A DNA stretch of 64,000 bases from Syntrophus sp963665935 (GCA_963665935.1 OY762510.1:1178001-1242000), one strand, 5' to 3'. Counted from the first letter of the stretch, positions 8,760 through 17,634 are shown. The notes: a model not told the origin generated them from the letters alone. Numbers and translations are program-made.

Positions 8760-9497
8760 TCATCTGCCCAGCAGGATGTCCCGGACCCGGGCCAGCTCGT
8801 CCGGGGCGTCCACTTCCACGGAGTCGTGGAGCGTCTCCACCACCCGAATCCGATAGCCGAACTCCAGGGCGCGCAGCTGTTCCAGCGATTCCAGCCGTTC
8901 CAGCTTGCCCTCTTCCAGGGCGGTAAAGGTGCGGAGAAAGGCCCTCCGATAGGCATAGATCCCGTGGTGCTTGTAATAGGCGATGGTATGGCGGTCGTCC
9001 CGGACATAGGGGATCGTGGAGCGGGAGAAATAGAGGGCGTTGAAGGCGGAATCGAAAACCACCTTGACGCAATTGGGGTGGGTGATCTCTTCCGCACGGA
9101 CAATCCGGTAGATCAGGGTCGCCATGGGCAGGTCAGGATCTTCCCGGAGGGGCCGGGTCACCTCGTCGATCTGGTCCGGTTCAAAGATGGGCTGATCCCC
9201 CTGGACGTTGACGACGATGTCCTCCTCTTGCAGATCCAGCGAATTAACCGCTTCGGCGATACGGTCCGTCCCGGAGCGATGTCGCCCCGCCGTCATGATC
9301 GCCTTTCCGCCAAACTTCCGGACCGCCTCAAAGATCCGTTCATCGTCCGTGGCCACCGCCGCAGCGGAAACGAGACTCGACTGGAGCACCCGTTCGTAGA
9401 CATGCTGGATCATCGGTTTGCCGCAGAGATCGGCCAAGGGCTTTCCCGGAAAGCGGCTGGAAGAATAACGCGAGGGGATAATGCAGACGATTTTCAT
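8760..9497 (-). CDS. kdsB: 3-deoxy-manno-octulosonate cytidylyltransferase (CMP-Kdo synthetase)
   Basis: KdsB activates Kdo with CTP to make CMP-Kdo, the donor for the inner core of lipopolysaccharide, in the cytoplasm. The 245-residue protein has the family length. It shows the N-terminal nucleotide-binding motif IPSRYSSSRFPGKPL (residues 7-21), HRSGTDRI in the middle, and NVQGDQP, which binds metal and nucleotide. It is the last gene of a minus-strand operon after hldD (20-base gap) and a KdnA-like aminotransferase. That context raises the possibility that the sugar it activates is 8-amino-Kdo instead of, or as well as, Kdo, as for the Shewanella enzyme. The family call is secure. The sugar specificity cannot be read from the sequence. 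Confidence 0.93.
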   Translation of the reverse strand: MKIVCIIPSRYSSSRFPGKPLADLCGKPMIQHVYERVLQSSLVSAAAVATDDERIFEAVRKFGGKAIMTAGRHRSGTDRIAEAVNSLDLQEEDIVVNVQGDQPIFEPDQIDEVTRPLREDPDLPMATLIYRIVRAEEITHPNCVKVVFDSAFNALYFSRSTIPYVRDDRHTIAYYKHHGIYAYRRAFLRTFTALEEGKLERLESLEQLRALEFGYRIRVVETLHDSVEVDAPDELARVRDILLGR

Positions 9498-9517
9498 TTC
9501 AGGTTCTCTTTTCGCTT

Positions 9518-10492
9518 TTACAGATGGGGATCCTCGGCCTGGAGATGATTCTTGACGTAATCGGCCACGGCTTCCTCGAGGGAGGAAAAATCGGCCTCCA
9601 GCCCGGTCGCTCGCAGTTTTTCCATCCGCGCCTCGGTGAAATACTGGTACTGGCCGCGGAGCGATTCCGGCATGTCGATGTAATCAATACAGGGCGGGAG
9701 GTTCATCGCCGCAAAAACGGCATTCACCAGATCGTTCCATGTCCTCGCCCGGCCGGTGCCCAGGTTGAAGATCCCGTTGATCTCGGGATGCCGGACAAAC
9801 TGCCAGAGAACATCCACACAGTCCTTCACGTAGACGAAGTCCCGCATCTGTCCCCCAGCGGCGTAATCGGGGGAATGGGACTTGAAAAGCCGCACCCGCC
9901 CCGTATCCATAATCTGGTGGAAGGACTTGAAGACGACGCTGGTCATGTCTCCCTTGTGGTATTCGTTGGGTCCGAAGACATTGAAAAACTTGACCCCCAC
10001 GATGCGGTCGATCAATCCATGCCGGATGGCCCATTGGTCGAAGAGCTGCTTGGAATAGCCGTACATGTTGATCGGCCGGAGCCGGCAACTCCCCTCCAGG
10101 TCATCGTCAAACCCCAGCGATCCGTTGCCGTAGGTGGCCGCGGAACTGGCGTAGACAAATCGGACATCGTGGCTGACCGCCCACTGGGCCAGATCGCATG
10201 TATAGTGGAAGTTGTTCTCCATGAGATAGTCGGCGTCCCGCTCCGTCGTGGACGAGCAGGCCCCCATGTGAATCACGGCCTCGATATTTTCCGCCGACAG
10301 AATGTCTTCTTCCAGCATATGCCGAAAATCTTCCTTATGGATATAGTCGGCGTAGCTCCGATTGACCAGATTCTTCCACTTGTCCGACTCACCCAGATTG
10401 TCCACAATCAGGATGTCGTTTATGCCTTCCGAATTCAGCTTCCAGACGAAGGCGCTGCCGATAAAACCGGCTCCGCCGGTGACGATAAACAC
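9518..10492 (-). CDS. hldD: ADP-L-glycero-D-manno-heptose 6-epimerase
   Basis: HldD converts ADP-D-glycero-manno-heptose to the L-glycero form used in the LPS inner core. The 324-residue protein is an extended short-chain dehydrogenase with the NAD(P) motif TGGAGFIGS at the N-terminus and a YGYSK catalytic Tyr/Lys pair. HldD-like stretches such as FNVFGPNEYHKGDM and GQMRDFVYVKD are present. I place the start at a GTG (10492) with an AAGGAG site. A longer frame to 10543 would overlap the upstream gene and add residues not expected in the family. It lies between the KdnA-like gene and kdsB, so it is part of a lipopolysaccharide-core operon. The partner heptose genes (hldE, gmhA, gmhB) are not in this window. 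Confidence 0.93.
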   Translation of the reverse strand: MFIVTGGAGFIGSAFVWKLNSEGINDILIVDNLGESDKWKNLVNRSYADYIHKEDFRHMLEEDILSAENIEAVIHMGACSSTTERDADYLMENNFHYTCDLAQWAVSHDVRFVYASSAATYGNGSLGFDDDLEGSCRLRPINMYGYSKQLFDQWAIRHGLIDRIVGVKFFNVFGPNEYHKGDMTSVVFKSFHQIMDTGRVRLFKSHSPDYAAGGQMRDFVYVKDCVDVLWQFVRHPEINGIFNLGTGRARTWNDLVNAVFAAMNLPPCIDYIDMPESLRGQYQYFTEARMEKLRATGLEADFSSLEEAVADYVKNHLQAEDPHL

Positions 10493-10517
10493 GATGTTCT
10501 CTCCTTGCAGTTGGAAA

Positions 10518-11720
10518 TTAAAGGACGTCGGCAGCCTTTTCAATCGCCTGGCGAATCGTCGCCAGCCGCTCTTCCGGCATCCGGATGTTGATCCCCATGA
10601 CCAAAGTGCGGCCCAGGAGATCTTCCGCCTGCGGGATGTCCTGCCGCTCGTAGCGCACCGTTCGTTGATTCATGGGATTGGTAAAGGGGAACTTCTTCGA
10701 GTTGGCCGTCGATTGCGAAAGGAAGTGCTCCCAGTTCGGCAGATAATGCCAGGCGTTTCTCTTGTAGCAGACCGTATCGACGCCGCCGGCGCCGAGGGCC
10801 TGCTGGAATTTTTCCGCCGCACCTTCATCGGGCAGGTTGAAGGCCAGGAAGGTGGCCGTATCGCCCTGGGGATCGGGAAGATCCCGGAATTTGACCCCTT
10901 TCACTCCTGACAGCAGGGCTTTGATTGCCGCCTTGTTTTTTCTCTGCTCGGCAATCATGGTATCGAGCTTCCGCAACTGGGCCAGCCCCAGGGCCCCCTG
11001 AAGCTCGTTCATCCGGTAATTGAACCCCAGGATCGATCGACCCTCCATGGCCCGGCTGACCTTGGGATTATGGTCATGGCCGTGATCATGATACTCGTCG
11101 GACCGGTGATAGAGGGTTTCGCTGTTCGTAATGACTATGCCGCCTTCGCCGGTGGTCATGGTCTTGTAGTAATCAAAGCTGAAGATCCCCATGTCGCCGA
11201 AGGTCCCCAGCTTTTTCCCCGAGAAAGAGCCGCCGCATCCCTGGGCGTTGTCCTCCAGGACGAGAAGATTGTGGCGGCGGGCCACTTCCAGAACCTTGTC
11301 GATGCGGGCGCCGGAGCCGCACATGTGCACCGGAATCGCCGCCTTGGTATAGGGAGAGATCTTGCGCTCCATGTCGGCGGGGTCCATGTTCAGGGTTTCG
11401 TCGATATCCGTCAGGACGGGAATCGCCCCAACTTCGAGGACCGCCTCCCAGGTCGCCAGAAAGGTGAAGGCCGGAACGAGCACTTCATCGCCAGGCCCGA
11501 CATCCAGGGCGGTCAGGGCGATCTTGAGGGCCGATGAGCCGGACGTGACCCCCAGGGCATAGCCTGCGCCGCAGTAACGGGCAAATTCCTCTTCGAACTG
11601 CCGGACCTTGAAAACGCCCTTCCGTTCGTTGTCAAAACCATATCGCATCAGGATGCCTGTTTCCATGACCTCCATAACTTCCTTGAGTTCTTCCGGACCC
11701 ATCAGCTCAAAACCGGGCAT
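10518..11720 (-). CDS. DegT/DnrJ/EryC1 aminotransferase, KdnA-like
   Basis: This is a PLP-dependent sugar aminotransferase of 400 residues. The start MPGFEL has a GGGAGGAT site, and longer in-frame starts are rejected for lack of one. The PLP lysine is in SFDYYKTMTTGEGG (K186), and the cofactor Asp is in LEDNAQG (D157). The N-terminus MPGFELMGPEE, the DHGHDH stretch (residues 212-217) and FNYRMNELQGALGLAQLRKLD closely match what I remember of KdnA. That enzyme, with the oxidase KdnB, makes 8-amino-3,8-dideoxy-D-manno-octulosonate (Kdo8N) in Shewanella. The operon with kdsB and hldD supports an LPS-core role. KdnB is not seen here. A different sugar substrate remains possible. Confidence 0.82.
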   Translation of the reverse strand: MPGFELMGPEELKEVMEVMETGILMRYGFDNERKGVFKVRQFEEEFARYCGAGYALGVTSGSSALKIALTALDVGPGDEVLVPAFTFLATWEAVLEVGAIPVLTDIDETLNMDPADMERKISPYTKAAIPVHMCGSGARIDKVLEVARRHNLLVLEDNAQGCGGSFSGKKLGTFGDMGIFSFDYYKTMTTGEGGIVITNSETLYHRSDEYHDHGHDHNPKVSRAMEGRSILGFNYRMNELQGALGLAQLRKLDTMIAEQRKNKAAIKALLSGVKGVKFRDLPDPQGDTATFLAFNLPDEGAAEKFQQALGAGGVDTVCYKRNAWHYLPNWEHFLSQSTANSKKFPFTNPMNQRTVRYERQDIPQAEDLLGRTLVMGINIRMPEERLATIRQAIEKAADVL

Positions 11721-11851
11721 GATCCATCCTCCCTGATATTCCCTTATTAATTTCCGGAAAAAATAAGTTTCCGGGAGAGGAAAGTCAAGTTCTTTTATGG
11801 CGAAAGAAATCCCGACGGACAACGTGCTCTGCCCTGTGCCTCATTCTTCCA

Positions 11852-11880
11852 TTGACAGGCGGAACCGTTCTGCTTATATT
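11852..11880 (+). promoter_or_regulatory. Sigma-70-type promoter of the STAS/ATPase operon
   Basis: TTGACA (11852-11857) and TATATT (11875-11880) are separated by exactly 17 bases, a near-consensus housekeeping promoter. Transcription should start near 11887, leaving a short leader before the gene at 11935. Confidence 0.75.
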
Positions 11881-11934
11881 TTCAACGTCTGACAGTTGAA
11901 TTTATAAATAATCGGAAAACATTTGGTGATATTT

Positions 11935-12261
11935 ATGGAAATTGTGACAACGAAGGAAAAGGACACAGTTGTTGTCTCCGTCAAAGAGAAAATCGACGCT
12001 GTTACCGCACCGGAATTTGAAAAGACGCTTGCAAACCTGATGGTCCAGGGCGAGAAGACTTTTCTTCTCAACTTCAGCGGCCTGGACTACATCAGCAGCG
12101 CCGGCCTGCGCAGTATTCTGGCCACGGCGAAGCAGCTGAAGCCGAAAGGCGGAAAGATTCTCTTTTCCGGACTGAAGGGACCTGTCAAGGATGTGTTCAA
12201 CATCTCCGGATTCGGCACCATCTTCAAAATATTTGAAACCCAGGAAGATGCCCTGAAATAG
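11935..12261 (+). CDS. STAS-domain anti-sigma factor antagonist (RsbV/SpoIIAA-like)
   Basis: This protein of about 108 residues is a single STAS domain. RsbV-type proteins bind and neutralise an RsbW-type kinase when unphosphorylated, and are switched off by phosphorylation of a conserved serine. Here that serine lies in YISSAGLRS (about S55). It is followed nine bases later by the kinase-like ATPase gene and faces a PP2C phosphatase gene a few kilobases away. The set of phosphatase, antagonist and kinase is thus complete. An in-frame start four codons earlier (11923) is possible. The target (a sigma factor or another output protein) is not encoded in the window. Confidence 0.88.
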   Translation: MEIVTTKEKDTVVVSVKEKIDAVTAPEFEKTLANLMVQGEKTFLLNFSGLDYISSAGLRSILATAKQLKPKGGKILFSGLKGPVKDVFNISGFGTIFKIFETQEDALK

Positions 12262-12270
12262 GTCAAATGT

Positions 12271-12702
12271 ATGACCATGCCCGCAACGATCACATTGCCA
12301 GGAATTCTGGACTCCCTCTACGATCTCATGGCCTTCGTGAGTTCCCATGCCAGAGAGCAGGGTTTTTCCGTAGAGAGAATCCGCGATATTGAACTGGCCG
12401 TAGAGGAAGTCCTCGTCAACATCATCAAGTATGCCTACGGGAATTGTGATCACCAGGGCAGCATCGAGATCACCTGCAAAGCGGCCGAGGGGCGAAGCCT
12501 TGTTCTTGAGATCGCGGATTCCGGCATCCCCTTCGATATCACAGCTGTTCCCGACCCGGATGTGAACGCGGACATTAATGACCGTCAGATCGGGGGGCTG
12601 GGGATTTATTTCGTAAAACAGCTCATGGACGAGGTTCGATACCGTCGCGAGGATGGCCGGAACAAATTAACGCTCGTCGTCCATAAAACCGTTTACTCCT
12701 GA
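12271..12702 (+). CDS. RsbW-like ATP-binding protein (anti-sigma regulatory factor)
   Basis: This 143-residue protein is a GHKL/HATPase domain of the RsbW/SpoIIAB group. The N-box is in ELAVEEVLVNIIKYAY (about residues 41-56), the G1-like motif is IADSGIPFD, and the G2-like motif is GGLGIYFVKQL. Such proteins phosphorylate the STAS partner and sequester a sigma factor or other output protein. The gene is nine bases downstream of the STAS gene and clearly in the same operon, under the near-consensus promoter at 11852-11880. The ends of the operon and the permease gene converge at about 12.7 kb. Confidence 0.88.
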   Translation: MTMPATITLPGILDSLYDLMAFVSSHAREQGFSVERIRDIELAVEEVLVNIIKYAYGNCDHQGSIEITCKAAEGRSLVLEIADSGIPFDITAVPDPDVNADINDRQIGGLGIYFVKQLMDEVRYRREDGRNKLTLVVHKTVYS

Positions 12703-12765
12703 TTTTTCCTCCCCTGCCGCTATATCCTCTGGAATGCCCGGCACCATAAGGATACCTCATGATGC

Positions 12766-14475
12766 TTAATGGTCAAAATGGAGTAAAACTCTGCATTGAC
12801 CGTCTTTTTCTTCCGATTCGATGCGATCCGCATACTGCTGAATGATCCGGAAGGAAAGGTTGATGAAGGCATTTTCGTCATCGAGAAGGGCTTCTCCCTC
12901 TAAAAAGACATCGGAAAATTCGACGGGAGTTCCTTGATAACGGATCGTAATGTTCAGATTGAATTCGTCGAAGAAAACTTCCGCAACGATCTTGCCCTCT
13001 GCGATCCCCAGGTGAGAGGCAGACTCAAAGAATTCATTGAGGGCCATCTTCGCCTTCTGAACAACCTCCCCGCGCGCCCCCCAGGCTGCCCCCTGGTTTT
13101 CCATGAAGGTGAAGATCGTTTGTGAAGAATCAACGCCGGGCTCAAGCTCCAGCATCTCCCTGCGGGCGATGCCGATGCGGAAGAGCAGATTCAGGCTGAT
13201 CGCCAGAATGGTCGTCACCGCGAGGGAAGAGCTGAAGAACGGTTCCAGCAGGGGATGAAAATTTCGGTAAAGGCCCGGGAAGATATCCGCACTGATTCCG
13301 AACATGAGCGATATGCCGACCACAAAGGTCTTCCGAACGTCCATCATACGGGAGGTCATGATCTGGATGCCTGAAATCACCATGAAACTCACCATGAAAA
13401 CAAGCGCCCCTCCCATGACGGGTTTCGGCATGATGCTGAAGACCGCTGCCATTTTAGGAAGAAACGCAAGGGCGATGAACATCCCGCCGGTCACAAAGGC
13501 GACGATGCGGCTTGTCGTTCCCGTGGCGGCACTGAGGCCCACACTGCCTGCATAGAGGGATTGCCCCATTCCTCCCAGCAGGCCGCCGAAAACAGAGGCG
13601 AGCCCGTCGGCCAGCATCCCCCGTTGGATGTTATTCAGGTCGGGCCTTTTCCATTCCGAATCGTTGATCTTCTGGCACATGGTAAAGGTCGCCACCGCTT
13701 TCAACGACGAGGCAATTGTTGCCGAAATGAAAGGCACAAGCAGGAGGGGGCTGAAGGACCAGCCGATATGGGAGAGATCGGGAAAAGACAGGAGAGGGGA
13801 CTGGGAGATCCTTTCCAGATCGGATGCTTTCAGAACACCCAGCAGGTATGCGGCAAGGTAACCTACGCCCATGCCAATGATCACGGAATAGAAGCGAAGC
13901 TTCCCCTTGCTCCAGACATTCGTCCCCACCATCCCCGCCAGGGTGGCGGCGGCAACGAAGAGATTCGCGGGTTGAACGGCATCTTCCTTGCCCGAAATGC
14001 CGAAGAAATTGCTGATCATCACAGGGACGATATTGAGCCCGACCATGGTGAGGACCACTCCCGTCACTTCCGGGGGAAAGAGAATCCTCATGCGGTTGAT
14101 GCCCCGCGAGATGAGACATTCCAGGAAACCGGAAAAGACGGTCATCCCGAAAATCATGGAGATCCCGCCCGTAAGCCCCGCCAGAATGGAACAGGAGACA
14201 AAGGTCGGATCGATCCCCTCCGTACAGAGATAGCCGCTCCCCACGGGACCTTTATTGAGGGCCTGAAGGATCGTGGCAATGCCCCCGGCGATCATGGACA
14301 TGCAGACGATGCTCTGAACAAGTTCCGGAGTGCCGCCGATCTCTCTTGCGATCAAAGCGGCGGTGATAAGCCCGGCGGTAAGGAAAAAAATATGCTGGAT
14401 GGCAAGGACGAGGATGATACGAAGGGGCGGGATATCGTCCACGCCATAGACCAGATTCGAAGGTTTCCGGGGCAT
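12766..14475 (-). CDS. NCS2-family permease with a fused C-terminal ATPase-like domain
   Basis: The first 440 or so residues are a polytopic nucleobase-cation symporter 2 (uracil/xanthine permease family) domain. It has some 12-14 hydrophobic segments and NCS2-like stretches such as YSVIIGMGVGYLAAY and GSVGLSAATGTTSR. The remaining 120 residues are soluble, with an ALNEFFES segment that resembles the N-box of HATPase domains, followed by alternating beta-like segments. NCS2 permeases normally stop after the membrane domain, so the tail looks like a regulatory fusion. The gene lies between RsbV/W-like genes and an RsbU-like phosphatase gene, which suggests the tail takes part in the same partner-switching circuit. 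The substrate is unknown. The fold of the tail is an inference and lacks the classical glycine-rich ATP-lid motif. Confidence 0.8.
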   Translation of the reverse strand: MPRKPSNLVYGVDDIPPLRIILVLAIQHIFFLTAGLITAALIAREIGGTPELVQSIVCMSMIAGGIATILQALNKGPVGSGYLCTEGIDPTFVSCSILAGLTGGISMIFGMTVFSGFLECLISRGINRMRILFPPEVTGVVLTMVGLNIVPVMISNFFGISGKEDAVQPANLFVAAATLAGMVGTNVWSKGKLRFYSVIIGMGVGYLAAYLLGVLKASDLERISQSPLLSFPDLSHIGWSFSPLLLVPFISATIASSLKAVATFTMCQKINDSEWKRPDLNNIQRGMLADGLASVFGGLLGGMGQSLYAGSVGLSAATGTTSRIVAFVTGGMFIALAFLPKMAAVFSIMPKPVMGGALVFMVSFMVISGIQIMTSRMMDVRKTFVVGISLMFGISADIFPGLYRNFHPLLEPFFSSSLAVTTILAISLNLLFRIGIARREMLELEPGVDSSQTIFTFMENQGAAWGARGEVVQKAKMALNEFFESASHLGIAEGKIVAEVFFDEFNLNITIRYQGTPVEFSDVFLEGEALLDDENAFINLSFRIIQQYADRIESEEKDGQCRVLLHFDH

Positions 14476-14590
14476 AACGATTCTACCTTTTCTCCCGTTT
14501 TTTCATTGCTGATTTACACGGTTCAATATCGCTCCATGATCTGCACGAGCCTGCGTCAACCCGGCTCCCTCTTTCCTAACCGTCGCACTT

Positions 14591-15982
14591 TCAATACGTC
14601 CCGGCAACCGCCTCTATCGAAGCGTCCTGAGGTCCCCGGTATTGTAACGCCAGGATGGTTATGTCATCGGACTGGGGGGCGCCCGCAGCGTACCCATGGA
14701 CGTCCGCCAGAACCTTTTTCAAGAGCTCATCGGACTGCTTTCCCTTGACCTCCCGCAGAGACGAAAGGAGTCTTGCCTCCGAAAAAAGCGCCTGCTCCCT
14801 GTTCATGGCTTCTGTGACGCCATCGGAGTAAATGATGATGGCATCGCCTTTCTCGAGAGTGAGTGTTTCCCGGGTGTAGGGGCTGTCTTCAAAGATCGCG
14901 ATGGGCAGGGACCCCATCGAGGAGAGAAACTCCAGATTTCCTGAGCGGCGGAGCATCACGGGCGGGTTATGACCAGCGTTGCTGAATTCCACGATTCCCG
15001 TCCGCGTATCAACAATTCCACAGAAAACAGTGGCAAACATCGACATCTCATTTCCTTCACAGAGTGCATTGTTTACTTTGAATAGGACTTGGTCGACACT
15101 CGCTTTTTCACTCATGGCAGACTTGAGCAGGGTCTTTGTAACAGCCATGAAGAGCGAAGCCGGGATGCCCTTTCCGGAAACATCCCCCAGCAGAAAGGCC
15201 AGGTGATCATGGTCGACAAAGAAAAAGTCGTAGAAGTCCCCCCCCACTTCCTTTGCAGGTTCGAGGACAGCGGCAAGGTCAAATTCCGGCCTGTCGGGAA
15301 AGGGAGGAAACATCTTGGGGACCATGCTCATCTGGATCTCCCGGGCCGCATTGAGTTCACCGGCAATCGTGTTTTTTTCCTGCTCCCAGGCACGCTGCTT
15401 GACCAGATTCACAACGACAGAGACGGAGATGCCCATCCCGATGGCGTTTGCCAGAATCATGGGAAGAGTGAACATTTCCACGATTTTCAAGGAATCTTCG
15501 AAGGGACGCGCGATCAGGAGGGTTAATCCCGCGTGAAGGATCTGGATGACCACGGCCACAATCACCGCCCCGGTCACACCGATAAATTCCCCTTTTTTCC
15601 AAAGGAAAACCAATCCGCCAACCAGTCCGGCGACAAGCGTGGCCAACGCGCAGGAGACACAGGTAAAGCCCCCCAGGAAATACCGGTGGACGGCGCCGAT
15701 GAGCCCGGCGCCGATTCCGGCAAGGGGACCGGCGAAGAGGCCCGCCAGGGCAGGACCGAGATCCCTTGTATTGGCAAAGGCGCCCATAAACTTGAAACCG
15801 CTCGCCGTGCCGTAGATGGATAAGAGACCGAAGATCAGGATGAGAAGAAGCTGACTTTTCCAGGAGATCCTCTTCTTAAGAAAGTCATCGTAAAAGCGGC
15901 TCCTGGACAAAAAATAAGCGACTACGGATATGACGGCCGTGCTGTTGATCAGCGTCACAACCACTTCCCTCACTTCATTCAT
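14591..15982 (-). CDS. Membrane PP2C/SpoIIE-type phosphatase with LytS-like sensor domain
   Basis: This 463-residue protein starts with about six hydrophobic segments resembling the 5TM-LYT (LytS/YehU) sensor domain. A short linker (about residues 195-215, including AAREIQMSM) leads into a PP2C-type SpoIIE/RsbU phosphatase domain. Metal-binding motifs visible are EVGGDFYDFF, LLGDVSGKGIPASLFMA, FSNAGHNPP, IIYSDGVTEAMN and QSDDITILAL. RsbU-type enzymes dephosphorylate an RsbV-like antagonist, here most likely the protein at 11935. The sensor part could respond to a peptidoglycan-related, small-molecule or membrane signal. The gene has a near-consensus minus-strand promoter at 16114-16142. The permease gene is 115 bases downstream and may be co-transcribed. 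Confidence 0.88.
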   Translation of the reverse strand: MNEVREVVVTLINSTAVISVVAYFLSRSRFYDDFLKKRISWKSQLLLILIFGLLSIYGTASGFKFMGAFANTRDLGPALAGLFAGPLAGIGAGLIGAVHRYFLGGFTCVSCALATLVAGLVGGLVFLWKKGEFIGVTGAVIVAVVIQILHAGLTLLIARPFEDSLKIVEMFTLPMILANAIGMGISVSVVVNLVKQRAWEQEKNTIAGELNAAREIQMSMVPKMFPPFPDRPEFDLAAVLEPAKEVGGDFYDFFFVDHDHLAFLLGDVSGKGIPASLFMAVTKTLLKSAMSEKASVDQVLFKVNNALCEGNEMSMFATVFCGIVDTRTGIVEFSNAGHNPPVMLRRSGNLEFLSSMGSLPIAIFEDSPYTRETLTLEKGDAIIIYSDGVTEAMNREQALFSEARLLSSLREVKGKQSDELLKKVLADVHGYAAGAPQSDDITILALQYRGPQDASIEAVAGTY

Positions 15983-16113
15983 ACACCCTCCGAAATTCCG
16001 TTGAATAAAACCCGCTGCTCATTGATCCGGAATCGTTATATACAGAAAAATCGCCACTTTTGAATCGATATTTCTCTGATTGTCTGACAGGAACCTGCTG
16101 TTTCAGAGGCGGG

Positions 16114-16142
16114 AGTATAGCCAAGCTAAAATAGCATGTCAA
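16114..16142 (-). promoter_or_regulatory. Sigma-70-type promoter of the phosphatase gene
   Basis: On the minus strand TTGACA (16142-16137) and TATACT (16119-16114) are 17 bases apart. It drives the PP2C gene at 14591-15982 and lies back to back with the promoter at 16184-16212. Confidence 0.75.
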
Positions 16143-16183
16143 AACAATATAATCCGGACGCGGCCTTTACCATGGACGCGCGA

Positions 16184-16212
16184 TTGACACCCGATCGGCC
16201 TTTCTCTATACT
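16184..16212 (+). promoter_or_regulatory. Sigma-70-type promoter of the radical SAM gene
   Basis: TTGACA (16184-16189) and TATACT (16207-16212) are separated by 17 bases. The start of transcription should be near 16219, giving a leader of about 60 bases. Confidence 0.75.
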
Positions 16213-16277
16213 TCCGGAATTACTTTCGGAAAAGAAAGCGGGACCCGTCAGGGACCTTTGCCTATCCAACCAATGAG

Positions 16278-17618
16278 ATGGCCTTTATGAAAATCCTGTT
16301 TCTGGAAATTGAGACCGATTCCACCTGGACCCTGGCTTCGATCGGGGCGGCTTTTATTGCCTCCTATGTCCGGAAGCATGGTCATGAGGCAGCCCAGTTC
16401 AAGGTTCAACCCGATTGCACCACTACCGGGATCATTGCGGCGATTGAAAATGAGTCGCCTGACCTTCTCGGTTTTTCTCTTACAACGAGACAGTATGCAA
16501 GGGCCGTTTCCATCGCCGTCGAACTGCGGAAAAAACTGGACCTTCCGATTGTCGCCGGCGGGCTCCATCCGACGTTTTCCCCTCAATCCGTGCTGGGCTC
16601 CGGAGCCTTCGATTTTGTGTGCCTGGGGGAAGGAGAAGAAGCCGTTTGCAACCTGCTTTCGCACTTGGGAAAGGGAAGAGCCCTCCATGCCGCAAAAATT
16701 GCCAATCTCTGGGTAAAGGGTTCTAAACGGCCTGAATTGCGTCCGCCTCTGGCCTGCCAACAGATCCCTTTTGTGGCCCGGGACTTGTTGAAGGAAACCC
16801 ACGGGGTTTTCCATATCAGCACCATGCGGGGCTGTCCTTTCCAGTGCACGTACTGTGCCGGAGGCGCCATCAATCGTCTCTACGGCAGCGGTTACCTGAG
16901 GAGAAGACCGGTCGGCGATGTCCTGGAAGAACTGCGCCGGATCGACAGACATACGCCCATCAGCTATGTCATTTTCCTCGATGACACCTTCACGGTGAAC
17001 AGGGGCTGGCTGGAAGACTTCTGTACGTTGTACGGGAGGGAATTCGGTCGAGGATTTTCCCTCAACGCCCGGCCGGATACGGTCACACCCGAGCTTATAA
17101 GCCTTTTGGCAAAGGCCGGCTGCAGACATATCGTCTACGGAATTGAAAGCGGCAGTCGACGGGTTCGGGAGACTATCCTCAACAGGCCGGGGGACAATCG
17201 GCAGTTCATCGAAGTCTTCCGCTGGACGAAAGAAGCGGGTATTCTGGCAACGGCCAACTATATGCTCGGAATCCCCGGCGAGACGCCGGCAGATATCGAA
17301 TCGACCCTGGCCCTGAACGAAGCGCTTGACCCGGATGACTTCGGCCATTTTGTCTTCCACCCCTACCCGGGGACCCCGCTGTTCGAGCTATGCCGGCAGA
17401 AAGGCTACCTGCCGGAAAATCACGAGGAGCTGCCTGCAGACAACCGGCGGTCGATCCTGATATTGCCGGACCTGACCCAAGATGCCATTCGGCATTATGA
17501 TCAAGTCTTCGCAACCGTTCGCGAAAACCGCTATCTGCAGCGATACGGCAGCCCTCTGACTGAGGCACAAAAGGCCGAGGCGATCAAAAACCTCCGAGGC
17601 GGCAGGCCTACCGGCTAG
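16278..17618 (+). CDS. B12-binding radical SAM protein
   Basis: The 446-residue protein has an N-terminal cobalamin-binding-like Rossmann region (about residues 1-140, starting KILFLEIETD). A radical SAM domain follows, with the cluster motif CPFQCTYC in MRGCPFQCTYC (about residues 181-191). The C-terminal part resembles the BchE/HpnJ-like group, with FHPYPGTPLFELC. Such enzymes carry out methylation, cyclisation or rearrangement chemistry, but the substrate cannot be assigned. It is a single gene between two strong promoters and the type VI locus. An ATG three codons in (16287) is an equally good start, since neither has a strong ribosome site. Confidence 0.87.
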   Translation: MAFMKILFLEIETDSTWTLASIGAAFIASYVRKHGHEAAQFKVQPDCTTTGIIAAIENESPDLLGFSLTTRQYARAVSIAVELRKKLDLPIVAGGLHPTFSPQSVLGSGAFDFVCLGEGEEAVCNLLSHLGKGRALHAAKIANLWVKGSKRPELRPPLACQQIPFVARDLLKETHGVFHISTMRGCPFQCTYCAGGAINRLYGSGYLRRRPVGDVLEELRRIDRHTPISYVIFLDDTFTVNRGWLEDFCTLYGREFGRGFSLNARPDTVTPELISLLAKAGCRHIVYGIESGSRRVRETILNRPGDNRQFIEVFRWTKEAGILATANYMLGIPGETPADIESTLALNEALDPDDFGHFVFHPYPGTPLFELCRQKGYLPENHEELPADNRRSILILPDLTQDAIRHYDQVFATVRENRYLQRYGSPLTEAQKAEAIKNLRGGRPTG

Positions 17619-17634
17619 AAACGGTCTTTATTTC

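Noticed and set aside
13561..14748. 395-codon open frame antisense to the NCS2 permease
   Set aside because: His/Gly/Asp-rich shadow of the membrane gene. The permease frame shows clear hydrophobic segments and motifs.
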